Shown here: one piece after another, positions 63,470 through 64,000 of the stretch | Layout of the letters: each line of letters begins with the position of its first letter | How positions within the stretch are numbered: position 1 is the first letter of the stretch | Assembly (NCBI RefSeq): GCF_020544405.1 | Contig: NZ_CP065410.1 | Span: 248,001 to 312,000 of the forward strand | Direction: 5' to 3' | Length of the DNA: 64,000 nucleotides | Origin: Pseudomonas sp. IAC-BECa141 | Lineage (GTDB): Bacteria > Pseudomonadota > Gammaproteobacteria > Pseudomonadales > Pseudomonadaceae | The notes under the pieces: generated by a model | The model's input: only the letters and a program-made list of their open reading frames with translations | Told to the model about the DNA's origin: nothing | The model's database searches: none | Position numbers and translations under genes: made by a program

Positions 63470-64000
63470 TCAGGCCGATCTGGCCATAATCAGCCCCGTC
63501 TCACTCGCCGCTTCCAGCCGGATAGCGATGAACTTCGACGTTGGCGTATGGCTGCCATCGCCGGTGCTTTCCAGCGGTACCAACGGATTCACCTCAGGGT
63601 AATAAGCCGCCGCCTGCCCCGCCGGAATGTCGAACGCCAGCAGCGTGAAGCCCTTCACCCGACGCTCGCGGCCATCGTCCCACAGCGACACGATGTCAGC
63701 CTTTTGCCCCGGCTTGAAGCCCAGACGAATGATGTCGGCTTCGTTGGCGAACAGCACATCACGCTGTCCCTTCACGCCGCGATAACGGTCGTCCAGACCA
63801 TAAATCGTGGTGTTGTACTGATCGTGGGAACGCATCGATTGCAGGATCAGGTCCGGCAGTTTGCCGGTAGCGCGAGTGCGCTCGTGGATCAGGTCCTTGG
63901 GCAGCATGTTCGGCTTGAAGTTGGCCCGCCCCGACGTGGTGTTCCACTTGCGCGCGCCGGCGCTGTTGCCGAGGTAGAAGCCGCCCGGGTTCTTGACCTT
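63470..64000 (-). CDS. FdhF/YdeP-type molybdopterin oxidoreductase, C-terminal fragment (cut by window edge)
   Basis: The frame is open to the right edge. The visible 176 codons include R-K-W-N-T-T-S-G-R-A-N-F, then L-P-D-L-I-L-Q-S-M-R-S-H-D-Q-Y-N-T-T-I-Y and V-L-F-A-N-E-A-D-I-I, ending near E-T-G-L-I-M-A-R-S-A. This is the C-terminal, MGD-binding part (MopB_CT) of the FdhF/YdeP family of putative formate dehydrogenase-like enzymes. N-terminal features, including any iron-sulfur site, are outside the window. Confidence 0.8.
   Translation of the reverse strand, partial: KVKNPGGFYLGNSAGARKWNTTSGRANFKPNMLPKDLIHERTRATGKLPDLILQSMRSHDQYNTTIYGLDDRYRGVKGQRDVLFANEADIIRLGFKPGQKADIVSLWDDGRERRVKGFTLLAFDIPAGQAAAYYPEVNPLVPLESTGDGSHTPTSKFIAIRLEAASETGLIMARSA

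Overview
The window is a contiguous stretch of a fluorescent pseudomonad chromosome (Pseudomonas fluorescens complex). The gene order gshA, thioesterase, tex, ompR/envZ, rimK-rimB-rimA, Hsp15, PAP2 phosphatase, hslO, pckA matches what I know of the P. aeruginosa PA5203-PA5192 region. Codon use is GC-rich throughout, and REP-type hairpins of Pseudomonas type are scattered through it. I saw no rRNA, tRNA, CRISPR array, prophage or insertion sequence.

Region 1 (1-7250): the 3' end of a TonB-dependent receptor, an arylsulfotransferase-like beta-propeller, a 108-residue avidin-like orphan, tonB-exbB-exbD, an RBBP9-type hydrolase, a strongly divergent sigma-54 activator and an orphan MetQ. Region 2 (7251-17092): a RecF-like ATPase, a triABC-type RND pump whose second adaptor gene carries a frameshift, a large exported glycosidase-like protein and a methyltransferase. 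Region 3 (17141-23694): a minus-strand operon of a leader ORF, two sfnB-type flavoproteins, a DszA/NtaA-type monooxygenase and metQ-metN-metI. Region 4 (23872-29745): a two-repeat protein, the cystine importer tcyJ-tcyL-tcyN, D-cysteine desulfhydrase and serine acetyltransferase. Region 5 (29746-37448): betT behind a perfect BetI-like palindrome, hicAB, a head-to-head fusion of a 5'-truncated LacI-type regulator and a 5'-truncated TonB receptor, a second NtaA-type monooxygenase and an aldo/keto reductase. Region 6 (37609-41133): tauABCD. Region 7 (41401-54920): the conserved gshA-to-pckA block. Region 8 (54937-64000): a HigBA-like toxin-antitoxin pair, a GxSxG hydrolase flanked by two near-identical small proteins, a small lipoprotein missed by length cut-offs, a RecQ-like helicase with unusual domain order, a hydroxyacyl-CoA dehydrogenase/thioesterase pair, a glycine-zipper protein and the 3' end of a molybdopterin oxidoreductase.

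The common theme of regions 1, 3, 4, 5 and 6 is scavenging of organic sulfur: sulfate esters, sulfones or sulfonates, cystine, D-cysteine and taurine are taken up through TonB and ABC systems and desulfurised by flavin monooxygenases or TauD. Serine acetyltransferase and GshA at the edges feed cysteine and glutathione synthesis. The most unusual points are the divergent activator, the coupled leader ORF, the frameshifted adaptor gene, the receptor/regulator fusion and the hydrolase flanked by paired paralogues. Several gene starts were moved from the longest reading frame on ribosome-binding-site and family-length grounds; these are stated entry by entry.
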